A DNA stretch of 64,000 nt, from assembly GCA_036375715.1 (NCBI GenBank), contig DASVBS010000047.1:32874-96873 (forward strand), in the 5' to 3' direction. The DNA is from Longimicrobiaceae bacterium (lineage in GTDB: Bacteria; Gemmatimonadota; Gemmatimonadetes; Longimicrobiales; Longimicrobiaceae). Within the stretch, counting starts at the first letter, position 1; the number at the start of each line of letters is the position of its first letter. The notes below the pieces were generated by a model that saw nothing but the letters and a program-made list of their open reading frames with translations, was not told the origin of the DNA and searched no databases. This document shows positions 26,034 to 35,123 of the stretch, in pieces. A program made the translations under genes and the position numbers.

Positions 26034-27986
26034 CTATCCCCCTGCCGCGAGCCGGGTCGCTTGCCTCTCCTCTGAGGGCTCGGCGCGATCCGCGGATTTG
26101 GGGCGCGTCGCCAGGCTCGCGCCGTCCGGAATCGCGGGGAGGGCGCCCTTCTCGAGCCAGGCATGCTCACCGCGCAGGACCTCCTGCGCGAGGCGATAGG
26201 TAGAGTTGTCGGCGTTGCGGAAGAGCTCGTCGAAGAGCTGCTCCACCTTTCGGCGCGCACGGCGGCAGAACACGTCGGCCATGCGCACCGCCTTCTGACC
26301 TTCCTCCCCCTCCTGCCGCATGGCGTGCGCGCGGACGCAGGCGGCTGACATGGCGTACAGCTCAGCGCCGATGTCCACAAAGCGGAAGAGCAGCGCCTGC
26401 TTGCGCTCCAGCTTGGCCTGGTAGCGTGACATCGCGTAGAACATGCTGCGCGCCAGACGCCGGGAGGTGCGCTCGATATAGCGCAGGTGAGGGGCGAGCT
26501 CGCCGAACTCTCCGTACTTGAAGCGGCTCATCCCCACGTACTGCTTGGGTAGCCAGCTCGCGTAGAAGGCCCCCGCCTTGGCCAGCGCCGACAGCTTGTC
26601 GGCGGTCGAGCTCCGCGGGTCGACCAGGTCGCCCGCGACCTGCAGGTGCGTGTCCACCGCCTCGCGGGCGATGAAGAGGCGCATGATCTCGGAGGTGCCC
26701 TCGAAGATCCGATTGATGCGGAAATCACGCATCATCCGCTCAACCGGGACGGGCACCTCCCCGCGCGCCTCGAGCGAGGCCGCCGTCTCGTAGCCCCGTC
26801 CGCCGCGGATCTGCAGGCAGTCGTCGATGATCCGCCACCCGACCTCCGTTGTCCACAGCTTGGCGATCGCCGCTTCCAGGCGGATGTCGTTACGCCCCAC
26901 GTCGGCGAGCGCGGAAGAGAGCTCGGCCATCGACTCGATGGCGAAGGCGTCGGCGGCCATTGCACCGAGCTTCTGTGCCACCGCGTCGTGCTTGCCGATG
27001 GGCGCTCCCCACTGGACCCGCTCCGCAGCCCATTTCCGACTGATCTCGAGCGCCACCTTCGCGCCCGCAGCGGCGCTCATCGGCAGCGTCAGCCGACCGG
27101 TGTTGAGGGTGATCAGCGCGAGCTTGAGCCCCTTACCCTCCTCCCAGAGGATGTTCTCCCGCGGCACACGCACGTTGTCGAAACGGATGACCGCGTTCTG
27201 AATTGCCTTCAGCCCCATGAAGCGGCAGCGGTGGACCACCTCGACCCCCGGTGAGTCCGCCTCCACGATGAATGCGGTGACCTGCGGGATCTCCTTGCCG
27301 TTCTTGATCTTGGGAGGAGTGCGCGCCATCACCACCAGGAGCTCGGCGATGGTGCCGTTGGTGCACCAGAGTTTCTCCCCGTTGATGATGAAGGCCTCGC
27401 CGTCTTCCGTGGGCGTCGCGGTGGTGGTGATCGCCGCGGGATCGGACCCGACCTCCGCTTCGGTGAGTGCGAACGCGGAGACGGCACCCTTCGCGAGTCG
27501 GGGGAGGTAGCGGGCCTTCTGCTCGGGGGTGCCGAACATCTTCAGAGGCTGGGGCACACCGATCGATTGGTGCGCCGAGAGCAGCGCGGTGAGGTTGCCG
27601 TCGCGGCTGGTCACCAGCGAGATGGCCCGGCCGTATCCCACCTGGGACAGCCCGATTCCGCCATATTCCTCGGGGATCTTCAGGCCGAAAGCCCCCAGCT
27701 CGCGTAGCCCTTCGACGACATCGGGAGGCAACTCGCCGGTGCGGTCGATCTCCTCCGAATCCACCTTCTCTTCGATGAAGGCGGCAAGCCGTGCGATGTA
27801 TTCGTCGGTCTTGCGCCGGTCTTCCGGAGATTGCTGGGGATAGGGATGGATGAGATCTAGCCGGAAGCGGCCCAGGAAGAGCTCGCGGACGAAGCTGGGG
27901 TTCGTCCAGTCTGCCTCCCGCGCCGCTTCCGCGACCTCGCGGGACTCCTGCTCCGACGGTGAGCCTGGACGTGCGGTCTCGCTCAT
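26034..27986 (-). CDS. Acyl-CoA dehydrogenase family protein
   Basis: A flavin-dependent enzyme of 650 residues that would introduce the alpha-beta double bond in acyl-CoA during fatty acid oxidation. Core motifs: FGLKIPEEYGGIGLSQVGYG, AFALTEAEVGSDPAAITTTA, INGEKLWCTNGTIAELLVV, GLKAIQNAVIRFDNVRVP and DCLQIRGGRGYETA with RIFEGTSEIMRLFIARE. A C-terminal helical extension of about 170 residues, beyond the usual 380-residue fold, is like that of very-long-chain or FadE-type enzymes. GAGGAG upstream of ATG 27986 supports the start. It is divergent from an SDR operon. Confidence 0.94.
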   Translation of the reverse strand: MSETARPGSPSEQESREVAEAAREADWTNPSFVRELFLGRFRLDLIHPYPQQSPEDRRKTDEYIARLAAFIEEKVDSEEIDRTGELPPDVVEGLRELGAFGLKIPEEYGGIGLSQVGYGRAISLVTSRDGNLTALLSAHQSIGVPQPLKMFGTPEQKARYLPRLAKGAVSAFALTEAEVGSDPAAITTTATPTEDGEAFIINGEKLWCTNGTIAELLVVMARTPPKIKNGKEIPQVTAFIVEADSPGVEVVHRCRFMGLKAIQNAVIRFDNVRVPRENILWEEGKGLKLALITLNTGRLTLPMSAAAGAKVALEISRKWAAERVQWGAPIGKHDAVAQKLGAMAADAFAIESMAELSSALADVGRNDIRLEAAIAKLWTTEVGWRIIDDCLQIRGGRGYETAASLEARGEVPVPVERMMRDFRINRIFEGTSEIMRLFIAREAVDTHLQVAGDLVDPRSSTADKLSALAKAGAFYASWLPKQYVGMSRFKYGEFGELAPHLRYIERTSRRLARSMFYAMSRYQAKLERKQALLFRFVDIGAELYAMSAACVRAHAMRQEGEEGQKAVRMADVFCRRARRKVEQLFDELFRNADNSTYRLAQEVLRGEHAWLEKGALPAIPDGASLATRPKSADRAEPSEERQATRLAAGG

Positions 27987-28210
27987 CACTATCTCCTCGC
28001 GCCGAGTGGATGCTGACCCTGTCCCGGGTTGCAACATGTGGACCCCGCCAAATCCAAGCTACGACTGAGCCTGGCTCACGCAATCGTCCATCCTTTTCGG
28101 GCCTGTCCGCTACCCGTGGGCACCCCGGTTCCGACGCGGTCCGCACCGTGCAGATGATTCCGATCCGCCAGATCGAAGACGCGACGACACTTCGGCATGC
28201 GAGGAGTGCC
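27987..28210. promoter_or_regulatory. Divergent region between acyl-CoA dehydrogenase and SDR genes
   Basis: A 224-bp gap between divergent genes. It is open in the plus frame of the SDR back to 27959, but that part has no SDR similarity. No clear operator or promoter consensus could be picked out. Confidence 0.3.
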
Positions 28211-29329
28211 ATGGAGGCAGCGAATCGAGCTTCGGCACCGGCGGCACTCGTGGCGGGGGCGTTGATGTACGCGGGGTGGCAGGCGCTCCGCCGAGCCAGA
28301 GAGGCCGATATTTACGGGCAGGTGGCTCTCGTGACGGGGGGATCGCGCGGTCTCGGCTTGCTGATCGCCCACGAGTTGCTCGAGGCCGGATGTCAGGTAG
28401 CCGTCTGCGCGCGCGATGTGACCGAGCTGGAAGCCGCCCGGGAGCAACTGGAGCGGAGCGGCGGCCAGGTAATGTCGATCGCCTGCGACGTGAGCGACCC
28501 GGTCCAGGTTCGGAACATGGTCGAGCAGATCGAGGCGGAGCTCGGGCCCGTCGCTCTGCTGGTGAACAACGCCAGCATCATCCAGGTCGGTCCCCTCGAG
28601 GCGATGACGCTGGATGACTTCCGCGAGGCGATGGAAGTGAACTTCTGGGGGGTGGTGAACACAACCCTGGCTGTGCTGCCCGGCATGCGAAGTCGCCGGG
28701 CCGGCCGCCTCGTCAACATCACCTCGATCGGGGGGAAGGTCGCGATTCCCCACCTCTTGCCATACGACTGCGCGAAGTTCGCCGCGGTGGGCTTCTCGGA
28801 GGGCCTCCGAGCCGAGCTGGCTCGCTACGGCATCAGCGTTACGACGGTGGTGCCGGGGCTGATGCGCACCGGCTCTCCCGTGAACGCCTTCTTCAAGGGC
28901 GAGGTGGATCGTGAGTTCACCTGGTTCAGCCTGGGCGACGCTACACCGGTAAGCGCGATGAGCGCTCGACGCGCGGCGCGCCAGATCGTGTCGGCCGCAC
29001 GGCGAGGGGCCGCCGAGGTGACACTGAGCTGGCAGGCGAAGGCGCTGCGCGTCACCCACGATCTCTTCCCGGGTCCCACTGCGCGGCTCCTGGGCGTGGT
29101 GAACCGTGCCCTTCCCTCTGGTAACGGGGCCGAGAGCGTGCGGGGGATGGAGATCGCCACACCCGTGTCCCCTTCGCCCGCCACGGCGATGATGAATCGG
29201 GCTGCTCGTCGCAACAACCAGTACGGAGGAAGACCGGAGCCCTCGCCGACGCACGCCCGCAAGGTGGGCCTGTCCGGCGTGGCGCAACCGGACGGCGCAT
29301 CACCATCCGAACCGGAGAGTGAACGATGA
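28211..29329 (+). CDS. Short-chain dehydrogenase/reductase with N-terminal hydrophobic segment
   Basis: A 372-residue SDR. A hydrophobic stretch (APAALVAGALMYAGWQAL, residues 8-25) precedes the Rossmann fold. The cofactor motif is VTGGSRGLG, NNAS is present (LLVNNASII), and the catalytic Ser-Tyr-Lys is seen in NITSIGG and YDCAKFAA (YxxxK). The C-terminal third is a tail not needed for the fold, with a low-complexity end (PSPATAMMNRAARRNNQYGG). GGAG five bases before ATG 28211 supports this start over the earlier in-frame ATG at 28154. It overlaps the next SDR gene by ATGA. The substrate is unknown. Confidence 0.88.
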   Translation: MEAANRASAPAALVAGALMYAGWQALRRAREADIYGQVALVTGGSRGLGLLIAHELLEAGCQVAVCARDVTELEAAREQLERSGGQVMSIACDVSDPVQVRNMVEQIEAELGPVALLVNNASIIQVGPLEAMTLDDFREAMEVNFWGVVNTTLAVLPGMRSRRAGRLVNITSIGGKVAIPHLLPYDCAKFAAVGFSEGLRAELARYGISVTTVVPGLMRTGSPVNAFFKGEVDREFTWFSLGDATPVSAMSARRAARQIVSAARRGAAEVTLSWQAKALRVTHDLFPGPTARLLGVVNRALPSGNGAESVRGMEIATPVSPSPATAMMNRAARRNNQYGGRPEPSPTHARKVGLSGVAQPDGASPSEPESER

Positions 29330-30426
29330 GGCGGCGCAGGCGGGAGCGGGTCGTCGTCATCACGGGGGCCTCAGCCGGGGTGGGCCGGGCCACCGCACGT
29401 GCCTTCGCCCGCCAGGGTGCCCGGATCGCCCTTCTGGCGCGGGGCGCTGCCGGACTCGAGGGAGCCCGGCGTGAGGTCGAGGCGCTTGGCGGAACGGCGT
29501 TGGTCGTCCCCGCCGACGTCGCCGATCCCGATCAGGTGGAGGCGGCCGCCGACCGCGCGGAGCGGGAGCTGGGGCCGATCGACGTGTGGGTCAACAACGC
29601 GATGAATTCCGTCTTCTCCCCCGTGCGGGAGATGACCCCGGAGGACTACCGGCGCGTGACGGAGGTGACCTACCTGGGCTATGTCTATTGCACCCTCTCT
29701 GCCCTGCGCCGGATGCTCCCGCGGGATCGGGGGAAGATCATCTTCGTGGGCTCCGCTCTGGCCTATCGGGGGATCCCGCTGCAGTCTGCGTACTGCGCGG
29801 CCAAACACGCCGTGCAGGGATTCTTCGATTCCCTCCGCACCGAGTTGATGCACGACGGGAGCAAGGTGCAGGTCACCATGGTGCAGCTCCCGGCGCTCAA
29901 CACCCCGCAGTTTCGCTGGGTGAAGAGCCGGCTTCCGAACAAGGCCCAACCGGTCCCTCCGATCTTGCAGCCGGAAGTTGCTGCGGATGCGATCCTGTTC
30001 GCGGCGGATCACGATCGACGCGAGCTCTGGGTAGGTTGGCCGACCGTCAAGGCGATCGCGGGGAACCGGATCGTGCCCTGGTATGCGGACCTGCGGCTCG
30101 CGCGTGAAGGCGTTCAAGCTCAGCAGCTGGACGAACCGGAGGATCCTGACCGACCTCACAACCTGTGGGAGCCGGTGGATGACGAGGTCGATTTCGGTGC
30201 CCACGGCGATTTCGACGTTCGTTCGAGACCCAGCACATCGCAGCTGTGGCTGGCCAAGCATCGGCCGGCCCTCAGCGTGGCCGGTGCGGCGATCGCCGCG
30301 GCAGCGGCCGTCCTGACCGGCCTGGCCACTCGCAACGGTCGGTCGGGCGAACCCGAGGCGGACAGTGCGGAAGCCTTCGACGCCCAGCTCGCCTGGCTCG
30401 AGGAACGGCATCCGATGCCAGATTGA
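29326..30426 (+). CDS. Short-chain dehydrogenase/reductase with C-terminal membrane segment
   Basis: A 366-residue SDR with cofactor motif TGASAGVG, VNNAM, catalytic Ser in FVGSALAYRG and YCAAKHAV (YxxxK). After the SDR domain there is an extension with a hydrophobic segment (ALSVAGAAIAAAAAVLTGLA, near residues 320-340) and an acidic tail. The gene overlaps the previous SDR gene by 4 bp, so the two are translated together. Both carry a predicted membrane segment, one at each end, which suggests a membrane-associated pair; the reaction is not known. A terminator follows at about 30494. Confidence 0.88.
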   Translation: MRRRRRERVVVITGASAGVGRATARAFARQGARIALLARGAAGLEGARREVEALGGTALVVPADVADPDQVEAAADRAERELGPIDVWVNNAMNSVFSPVREMTPEDYRRVTEVTYLGYVYCTLSALRRMLPRDRGKIIFVGSALAYRGIPLQSAYCAAKHAVQGFFDSLRTELMHDGSKVQVTMVQLPALNTPQFRWVKSRLPNKAQPVPPILQPEVAADAILFAADHDRRELWVGWPTVKAIAGNRIVPWYADLRLAREGVQAQQLDEPEDPDRPHNLWEPVDDEVDFGAHGDFDVRSRPSTSQLWLAKHRPALSVAGAAIAAAAAVLTGLATRNGRSGEPEADSAEAFDAQLAWLEERHPMPD

Positions 30427-30493
30427 GCTGTCGCCGGCTGTCCACGCGGGTGTGCGATGGACGGCCGTCCTGTCATCGACAGTGGACGGAACG

Positions 30494-30525
30494 GCGGCGT
30501 GCCGGGCGCGTCGCCGCTTCTTTTT
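30494..30525 (+). terminator. Intrinsic terminator after the SDR pair
   Basis: GCGGCG (30494-30499) pairs with CGCCGC (30512-30517) across a 12-base loop, followed at once by TTCTTTTTAA. It lies about 70 bp after the stop of the second SDR gene. Confidence 0.65.
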
Positions 30526-30700
30526 AATAGCGTTTATCTCACATATCTACAATGACTTAAACGTACTGCTGAAAGGATAGACGGGGCCGGCCCCGGGCTT
30601 GCTCAGGGCGGATGAACATGGTACGTACGTAAGCGCGCCGGGCGATCGAGCGGACGGTCGCCAGAGTGTCATCCCTGTTTTCACCCTGATGGAGAGCACG
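30526..30700 (+). promoter_or_regulatory. AT-rich upstream region of the small lipoprotein gene
   Basis: The part from 30521 to 30580 (TAATAGCGTTTATCTCACATATC and on) is far richer in A and T than the surroundings, and lies between a terminator and a new gene, as expected for a promoter. TTTATCTCACATATCT contains -10-like hexamers, but the exact site cannot be fixed. Confidence 0.35.
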
Positions 30701-31342
30701 ATGTTCAACCGACGATCACTTCTCCTGCTTCCGATCTTCGGCCTGGTCCTGGGCGCATGCGACGACTCCACCGCCCCGGAGGGGGACGAGCTCAGCGCCG
30801 AGGAAGCCGTCGCTCTGGCGATCGCTCTGGACAACACGAGCAGTTCCGCCGTCGATCCGCAGCCCGATCCGGAGGGTCCCGATCTGGCTCTCCTTCCGTC
30901 TGACGGGCCATCGAAGGCGGTGACCACCGGTCGAGACGAGTTCTCCATCGATCTCCCCTGTCCTCGCGGCGGCACCGCGCGGCTGGAGGGCGAGCGCGAG
31001 CTCGTGATCGATAGCGACGAGGGTTTCATCACCTTGGATGTCGAAGCGTCCAAAGGCCACACCGGCTGCACCTTCCGCACGGGTGGGGGGATCGACATCA
31101 CGATCGACGGGACGGTTACCTTTGTCGCCGCCCGCGAGCTGCGACAGGGTGAGGCGAGCGCCTCCCAGACCCACTCGGGAACCCTCACCTACGTGACCAG
31201 CGAGGGCAAGGAGGGGAGCTGCTCTATCGATCTGACCACCGAGTTCAACCTCGTCCCCGGCTCCATCACCCGCACGATTATCGGCTCCGTCTGCGGCCAT
31301 GAGGTGGACGTGGAGACGAGTTGGACGCACGAGGCGACGTGA
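30701..31342 (+). CDS. Hypothetical lipoprotein
   Basis: A 213-residue protein with a lipoprotein signal (RRSLLLLPIFGLVLGACDD). ATG 30701 has GGAG seven bases upstream, favoured over the longer frame from 30599. The mature part begins with an acidic, Ala/Glu-rich helix (EGDELSAEEAVALAIALD), then a beta-rich domain with four cysteines (LPCPRGG, HTGCTFR, GSCSIDL, GSVCGHE) that could form two disulfides. I do not recognise the family. It stands alone between a terminator and a repeat element, so no partner is suggested. Confidence 0.75.
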   Translation: MFNRRSLLLLPIFGLVLGACDDSTAPEGDELSAEEAVALAIALDNTSSSAVDPQPDPEGPDLALLPSDGPSKAVTTGRDEFSIDLPCPRGGTARLEGERELVIDSDEGFITLDVEASKGHTGCTFRTGGGIDITIDGTVTFVAARELRQGEASASQTHSGTLTYVTSEGKEGSCSIDLTTEFNLVPGSITRTIIGSVCGHEVDVETSWTHEAT

Positions 31343-31353
31343 GGGAGTGAGGG

Positions 31354-31707
31354 GGTGACAAGGTGACAAGGTGAACGGACAAACGCGCGGCGGGGCGACC
31401 GCGAGACAAGGAGATAAGGGGACAAGGAGTGAACGGGTGAGCCGGCGGCCAGCTCTCCATTCAAGAAGCGGTAGGCGAAGCGGCCAGGAGCGGGACGCAA
31501 GGTGGTCGAAGTATGGTGCCCTCTTCACCGTGGCCGCGCGCTCATCCGCACCGGAGGGATGCGCATCCAAGACCTTTGCGGGAAGCTCGGAACGGCGCCC
31601 CCGCCTCACCCCGTCACCCCCTCCTTGTCTCCTCTTCTCCTTGTCTCCTCGTCCCGCCCGCTCACCCCACTCACCCCTCACCTTGTCACCCCGTCACCCC
31701 CTCAAGA
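31354..31707. repeat. Second GACAAGG-type inverted element
   Basis: GTGACAAG and GACAAGGAG units run forward at 31354-31430. The complement (CCTTGTCTCC, TTGTCACCCCGTCACCCC) fills 31603-31707. About 170 bp of non-repetitive sequence lies between. The stop codon of the convergent oxidoreductase gene (31694-31696) falls inside the right arm. Units match those at 21352-21583. Confidence 0.85.
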
Positions 31708-33106
31708 CCGCCCTCGCGGCATTATACCCACACATCCCATGCACCCCCCCGCCGGGCGGGGTGGAGGCGGAGCAGATCCAGAGGCCCGGGACGGGGGTGG
31801 CGTAGGGATCGGGGCTCAGCAGGGGGCGGAAAATCAGCTGGTCCACGGTGCCGGCTCCACCGTTGACGTCCCCGCCGACGAGGTTGGCATTGAGTGCTTG
31901 GAGCTGGCGGGTGTTCAGGGTGCTGCGCGCCAGGACGAGGTCGCGGAATCCGGGCGCGAAGCGCTCGATCTGCGCCTCGATGCGCTCGCTCATGTCGAAG
32001 GTGGAACCGTTGGGCACGTGGCAGTATGCCCAGGCCGTGTGCTTGCCCGGCGGTGCGCGCGTGGGGTCCGCGAGGCTCGGCTGGGTCAGCAGGACGTACG
32101 GTCGCTCCGGATGCTCGCCGCGGAGCGGCTTTCGCTGCGACTCCGACACCTCCTCGAGCCGACCCGCCAGGTGCACGGTGGCCGCGCGTGCACATTCGCT
32201 CGCCTTCCACGGAATGGGCCCGGAGAGCGCCCAGTCCATCTTGAACACCCCCGGGCCGTAGCGGAAACGTTCCAGCCGCCAGCGGTAGCCTGCGGGCAGT
32301 CGATCCCCCGCGATCTCCAGCACCTGCCGCGGGGTGAGGTCCAGCAGAATGTCCCGCGCTTCAGGCAGCTCGCGCAGTGACCGCACCGGCATTTCCAGCT
32401 CGATGTCTCCCCCCAGGGAGCGGAAATAGGACGCCATCGCCTCGGTGATGCGCCTCGCCCCGCCGCGGGGAAACGGCCACCCCACAGCGTGCCCCGCCAC
32501 ATTCAGCGTGAGCCCGTAAGCCGCGGTCCCGAGGCGGTGCAGCGGGAGCCCGGAGTGCGCGGCGCTGCCGGCGAAGAGCGCGGCGGCCCGCCAGCCTCGA
32601 AAGGACAGTCGACAGAGCCGCTGCACCGATAGCATCCCCCTCATTCCGAATCGGGCTAGCAGCAGCGGATGGCGGGGGATGCCGATGGGGTCGAGGATGT
32701 CGGACGCGATCTCGTCCCAGGCTTGCGACAGGGGTTGGTGCAGGCGCCGCCAGGCTCCCGCGTCCTCCGCCAGCCAGCGCCCGGTCTGCTCGATCGAACG
32801 CTCCAGCAGCGCGGCCGTACCGTCGTCGAACGGATGCGCGAACGCCGCTTCCGAGTGCACCCACTCCAGCCCGTGCTCGTGCAACGGGAGCCTGCTCAGG
32901 AAGGGAGACCCCACCCCGAGCGGGTGCACGGTCGAAAAGGTGTCGTGAACGAAGCCGGGTAGGGTGAGCTCGTCCGAGCTCGCGCCGCCGCCCACGCGCT
33001 CGCGCGCCTCGCGGATGAGAACCGATCGCCCGGCCTCAGCCAGGGCGATGCCAGCCGCCAGCCCGTTGGGTCCCGCGCCGACGATGACCGCGTCGTATCT
33101 GGGCAT
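31694..33106 (-). CDS. Phytoene-desaturase-like FAD-dependent oxidoreductase
   Basis: A 470-residue NAD(P)/FAD oxidoreductase of the CrtI-like family. The dinucleotide fold is at the N-terminus (DAVIVGAGPNGLAAGIALAEAG, then GGGASSDELTLPGFVHD). The C-terminal FAD-binding signature is PGLWICSASTPPGGGVHGMCGYNAA. The PGFVHD segment and overall layout are those of pyridine nucleotide-disulfide oxidoreductases annotated as phytoene dehydrogenase-related; no carotenoid genes are nearby, so the substrate is open. The stop codon lies within a repeat arm. The next gene upstream on the same strand is a membrane protein 7 bp away. Confidence 0.88.
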   Translation of the reverse strand: MPRYDAVIVGAGPNGLAAGIALAEAGRSVLIREARERVGGGASSDELTLPGFVHDTFSTVHPLGVGSPFLSRLPLHEHGLEWVHSEAAFAHPFDDGTAALLERSIEQTGRWLAEDAGAWRRLHQPLSQAWDEIASDILDPIGIPRHPLLLARFGMRGMLSVQRLCRLSFRGWRAAALFAGSAAHSGLPLHRLGTAAYGLTLNVAGHAVGWPFPRGGARRITEAMASYFRSLGGDIELEMPVRSLRELPEARDILLDLTPRQVLEIAGDRLPAGYRWRLERFRYGPGVFKMDWALSGPIPWKASECARAATVHLAGRLEEVSESQRKPLRGEHPERPYVLLTQPSLADPTRAPPGKHTAWAYCHVPNGSTFDMSERIEAQIERFAPGFRDLVLARSTLNTRQLQALNANLVGGDVNGGAGTVDQLIFRPLLSPDPYATPVPGLWICSASTPPGGGVHGMCGYNAARAVLRG

Positions 33107-33113
33107 CTTTCCG

Positions 33114-33602
33114 TCAGCCCCGCGGCGGCCGACGAAGGCGCAGCCTTAGCGCGTGTGCGGCGTAGGCGGTCGCCACCCCGAAGGTGAGTGCCACCGAAGC
33201 GGCAACAAGCGTCATGCGCCCGGTGCGGGCTTCCGGCGGACGCTCGACCTGCGTCTGCACGGCGCCGCCCCAGCGGGGGAAGGTTATGGCGTAGATGATC
33301 CCGCCCATCGCCGCCCCGCCGATAGCTGGGTGGAGGTCGAACTCCTCGTCGACCAGGGAGTACAGAATTCCCCAGGCCGCTCCGTAGCCGAAGTGGAAGA
33401 GTGTCCCCAGGATCCACTCCAGCTCGATAGGCATCTCCTTCCCGAGGTCGCGTGCCAGGCGATCCATCAGACGCGGGGCGATGTTGGCGTCCTCGTGAGA
33501 AGGCAGGATCAGTGCGTTCTCCGTTGCGCCGACGGCCGCTTGTACCAGGCTTCCGACCATTCCGGCTGTCGAGCCCCGGAGCACCGTGGAGAGAGTAGGC
33601 AT
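33114..33602 (-). CDS. Hypothetical membrane protein (possibly YagU-like)
   Basis: A 162-residue membrane protein with three to four hydrophobic segments: STAGMVGSLVQAAVGA, WILGTLFHFGYGAAWGILYSLV, AIGGAAMGGIIYAITF and LVAASVALTFGVATAYAAHA. The layout (Gly-rich first helix, His and Tyr in the second, polar loop with LPSHEDANIAPRLMDRLA) recalls the YagU/DUF1440 family of inner membrane proteins, but this is a weak match. It is probably translated with the oxidoreductase gene 7 bp downstream. The function is unknown. Confidence 0.72.
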   Translation of the reverse strand: MPTLSTVLRGSTAGMVGSLVQAAVGATENALILPSHEDANIAPRLMDRLARDLGKEMPIELEWILGTLFHFGYGAAWGILYSLVDEEFDLHPAIGGAAMGGIIYAITFPRWGGAVQTQVERPPEARTGRMTLVAASVALTFGVATAYAAHALRLRLRRPPRG

Positions 33603-33760
33603 GGGTGAATTCCGCGCTTTGTGGTTAGAACCTGCGTTCCCGCTCCGGGCTTGCCTGGTGCGGGCGCCGCGCCTGGACGCCTGATGCCAGTCTTCGCTCG
33701 AAGCGGTCTCGCACCCTCTGTACCATCCACGTCACACTCTCCCATGGACATCCGTTCTTT

Positions 33761-34366
33761 GTGCGAGTGCTCAGTGTTGCCCCCGGAGGAGGAAGGCCCC
33801 TGCACAGCAGCCTCGCATACGAACTCCATCGCCCGGCTTCGGTGAGCGGCCCCGATCGCGAGCCGAGCGGCTTCGGAGAGCTGTACGAGCGGCTTCAGCC
33901 CTCGTTGCTACGTTATCTCGAGCGGCTCACCGCCGATCGTGACGTCGCACAGGACGTGGCGCAGGAAGCTTTCCTGCGCCTGCTGCGCAGAAGCGATCTC
34001 ACCGGCGACGATGCCCGGCTCTGGATCTTCACCGTGGCGACCAACCTGGTACGCGATCACGGGCGTACGGTGGTGCGCCGCCAGCGTCTGCTGAGCGGCC
34101 GACCGATGACTCCGAATGCGGTCCCGACGCCCGACGCGCTGACGGAGCGAGCCGAGCAAGTGGAACGGGTGCGGGCCGCGCTGCGTCAGCTCCCCGAGCG
34201 TGACCGGCAGCTCCTGCTGATGCGTGAGGAAGGATTCCGATACCAGGAGATGGCGGAGGCGGTTGGTGTGGCGCCCGGATCGGTGGGAACCCTCATCGCA
34301 CGCGCACTGAAGAAGTTCGAAGCCGTGTATCGCAGGGATGAAGAGCGAGATGACGCACATCGATGA
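33761..34366 (+). CDS. ECF-type RNA polymerase sigma factor
   Basis: A protein of about 200 residues with sigma-70 region 2 (LQPSLLRYLERLTADRDVAQDVAQEAFLRLLRR, then WIFTVATNLVRDHGR) and region 4 (LRQLPERDRQLLLMREEGFRYQEMAEAVGVAPGSVGTLIARALKKFE). The start is uncertain: GTG 33761 gives a poor-looking N-terminus, GTG 33842 (SGPDREPSG) would start near the conserved part. It overlaps the anti-sigma gene by 29 bp, and a TonB-dependent receptor follows. This order resembles FecI/FecR/FecA-like surface signalling, although the anti-sigma factor here is a zinc-finger type. Confidence 0.92.
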   Translation: MRVLSVAPGGGRPLHSSLAYELHRPASVSGPDREPSGFGELYERLQPSLLRYLERLTADRDVAQDVAQEAFLRLLRRSDLTGDDARLWIFTVATNLVRDHGRTVVRRQRLLSGRPMTPNAVPTPDALTERAEQVERVRAALRQLPERDRQLLLMREEGFRYQEMAEAVGVAPGSVGTLIARALKKFEAVYRRDEERDDAHR

Positions 34367-35108
34367 AGGTACGCTGCAGGCGTACCTGGACGGGGAGCTG
34401 CTGCTCGAGGAGCGCTGGCGGGCGGAGCGGCACCTCGAGGAATGCGAGCTCTGTCGCATGGAGGTGGACGCCATGACCGGCCGAGCCCGCCGTTTCACGG
34501 AGGCGATGAGCCTCCTCGATGCCGCGCCCCGGGAGCGTCAACACGCCATCGGCTGGCCCCGCCAGCAGCGAGCTGCCTTCCTGCGCCGCATGCTCCCCCG
34601 TGCGGCGGTTCTTCTGCTCTTCGCTGGAGCTGCGGCCTCGGCAACCGTACCTGGATGGCCTCTTCGGCAGTGGATCGAAAGCATCGCCGAGGAGCCGCGG
34701 GAGGTCGCCGTAACGATTCCGGAGGAGGAGACCCAGGCGCCGCTGGGTTCGGCGGCGGAAGCAATGGAGTCCGGTGTGTTCGTCGACGCCGTGAACGGCC
34801 GCGTCGAGGTAGAGGTCCTGGGCGGACACGACCTGCGGGTGCGCGCCGTACTGGTGGAGGGAACGCGCGCCGGAGTGGCGGCGACCGGCAGCGCCACCGA
34901 GAGCCGTTTCCGCACCGGAACGGGCAGAATCGAGGTCCACGGGCCCCACGACGGGGAGCTGCGGGTAGAGATCCCTCGCGGGGCGGCGGTCGCATCCGTT
35001 ATCATCAATGGACAGGTCGTGCTGCAGAAGGAGGGCTCCAGCCTGGATCTCAGCACAGACCTGACCGGCTTGCAGTCGGCTGGAATCGGATTGAGCATTG
35101 AGCAGTGA
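34338..35108 (+). CDS. Zinc-finger anti-sigma factor, membrane-anchored
   Basis: A 256-residue protein. The N-terminal anti-sigma zinc finger shows HIDEGTLQAYLDGEL and H-x3-C-x2-C in RHLEECELCRME (zf-HC2 type). A single membrane helix follows (RRMLPRAAVLLLFAGAAASATVPG, about residues 80-103). The periplasmic part has a beta-rich region with repeated strands (VDAVNGRVEVEVLGGHDLRVRAVL, TGTGRIEVHGPHDGELRVEI), similar in pattern to DUF4097-like beta-helix domains. It should hold the sigma factor inactive until a signal from the cell surface releases it. The gene lies between the sigma factor and receptor genes, 15 bp from the latter. Confidence 0.86.
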   Translation: MKSEMTHIDEGTLQAYLDGELLLEERWRAERHLEECELCRMEVDAMTGRARRFTEAMSLLDAAPRERQHAIGWPRQQRAAFLRRMLPRAAVLLLFAGAAASATVPGWPLRQWIESIAEEPREVAVTIPEEETQAPLGSAAEAMESGVFVDAVNGRVEVEVLGGHDLRVRAVLVEGTRAGVAATGSATESRFRTGTGRIEVHGPHDGELRVEIPRGAAVASVIINGQVVLQKEGSSLDLSTDLTGLQSAGIGLSIEQ

Positions 35109-35123
35109 TCCCGGAACCACGCC

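Noticed and set aside
31694..33106. Carotenoid biosynthesis cluster
   Set aside because: Only one CrtI-like oxidoreductase is present and no crtB, crtY or related gene is near.
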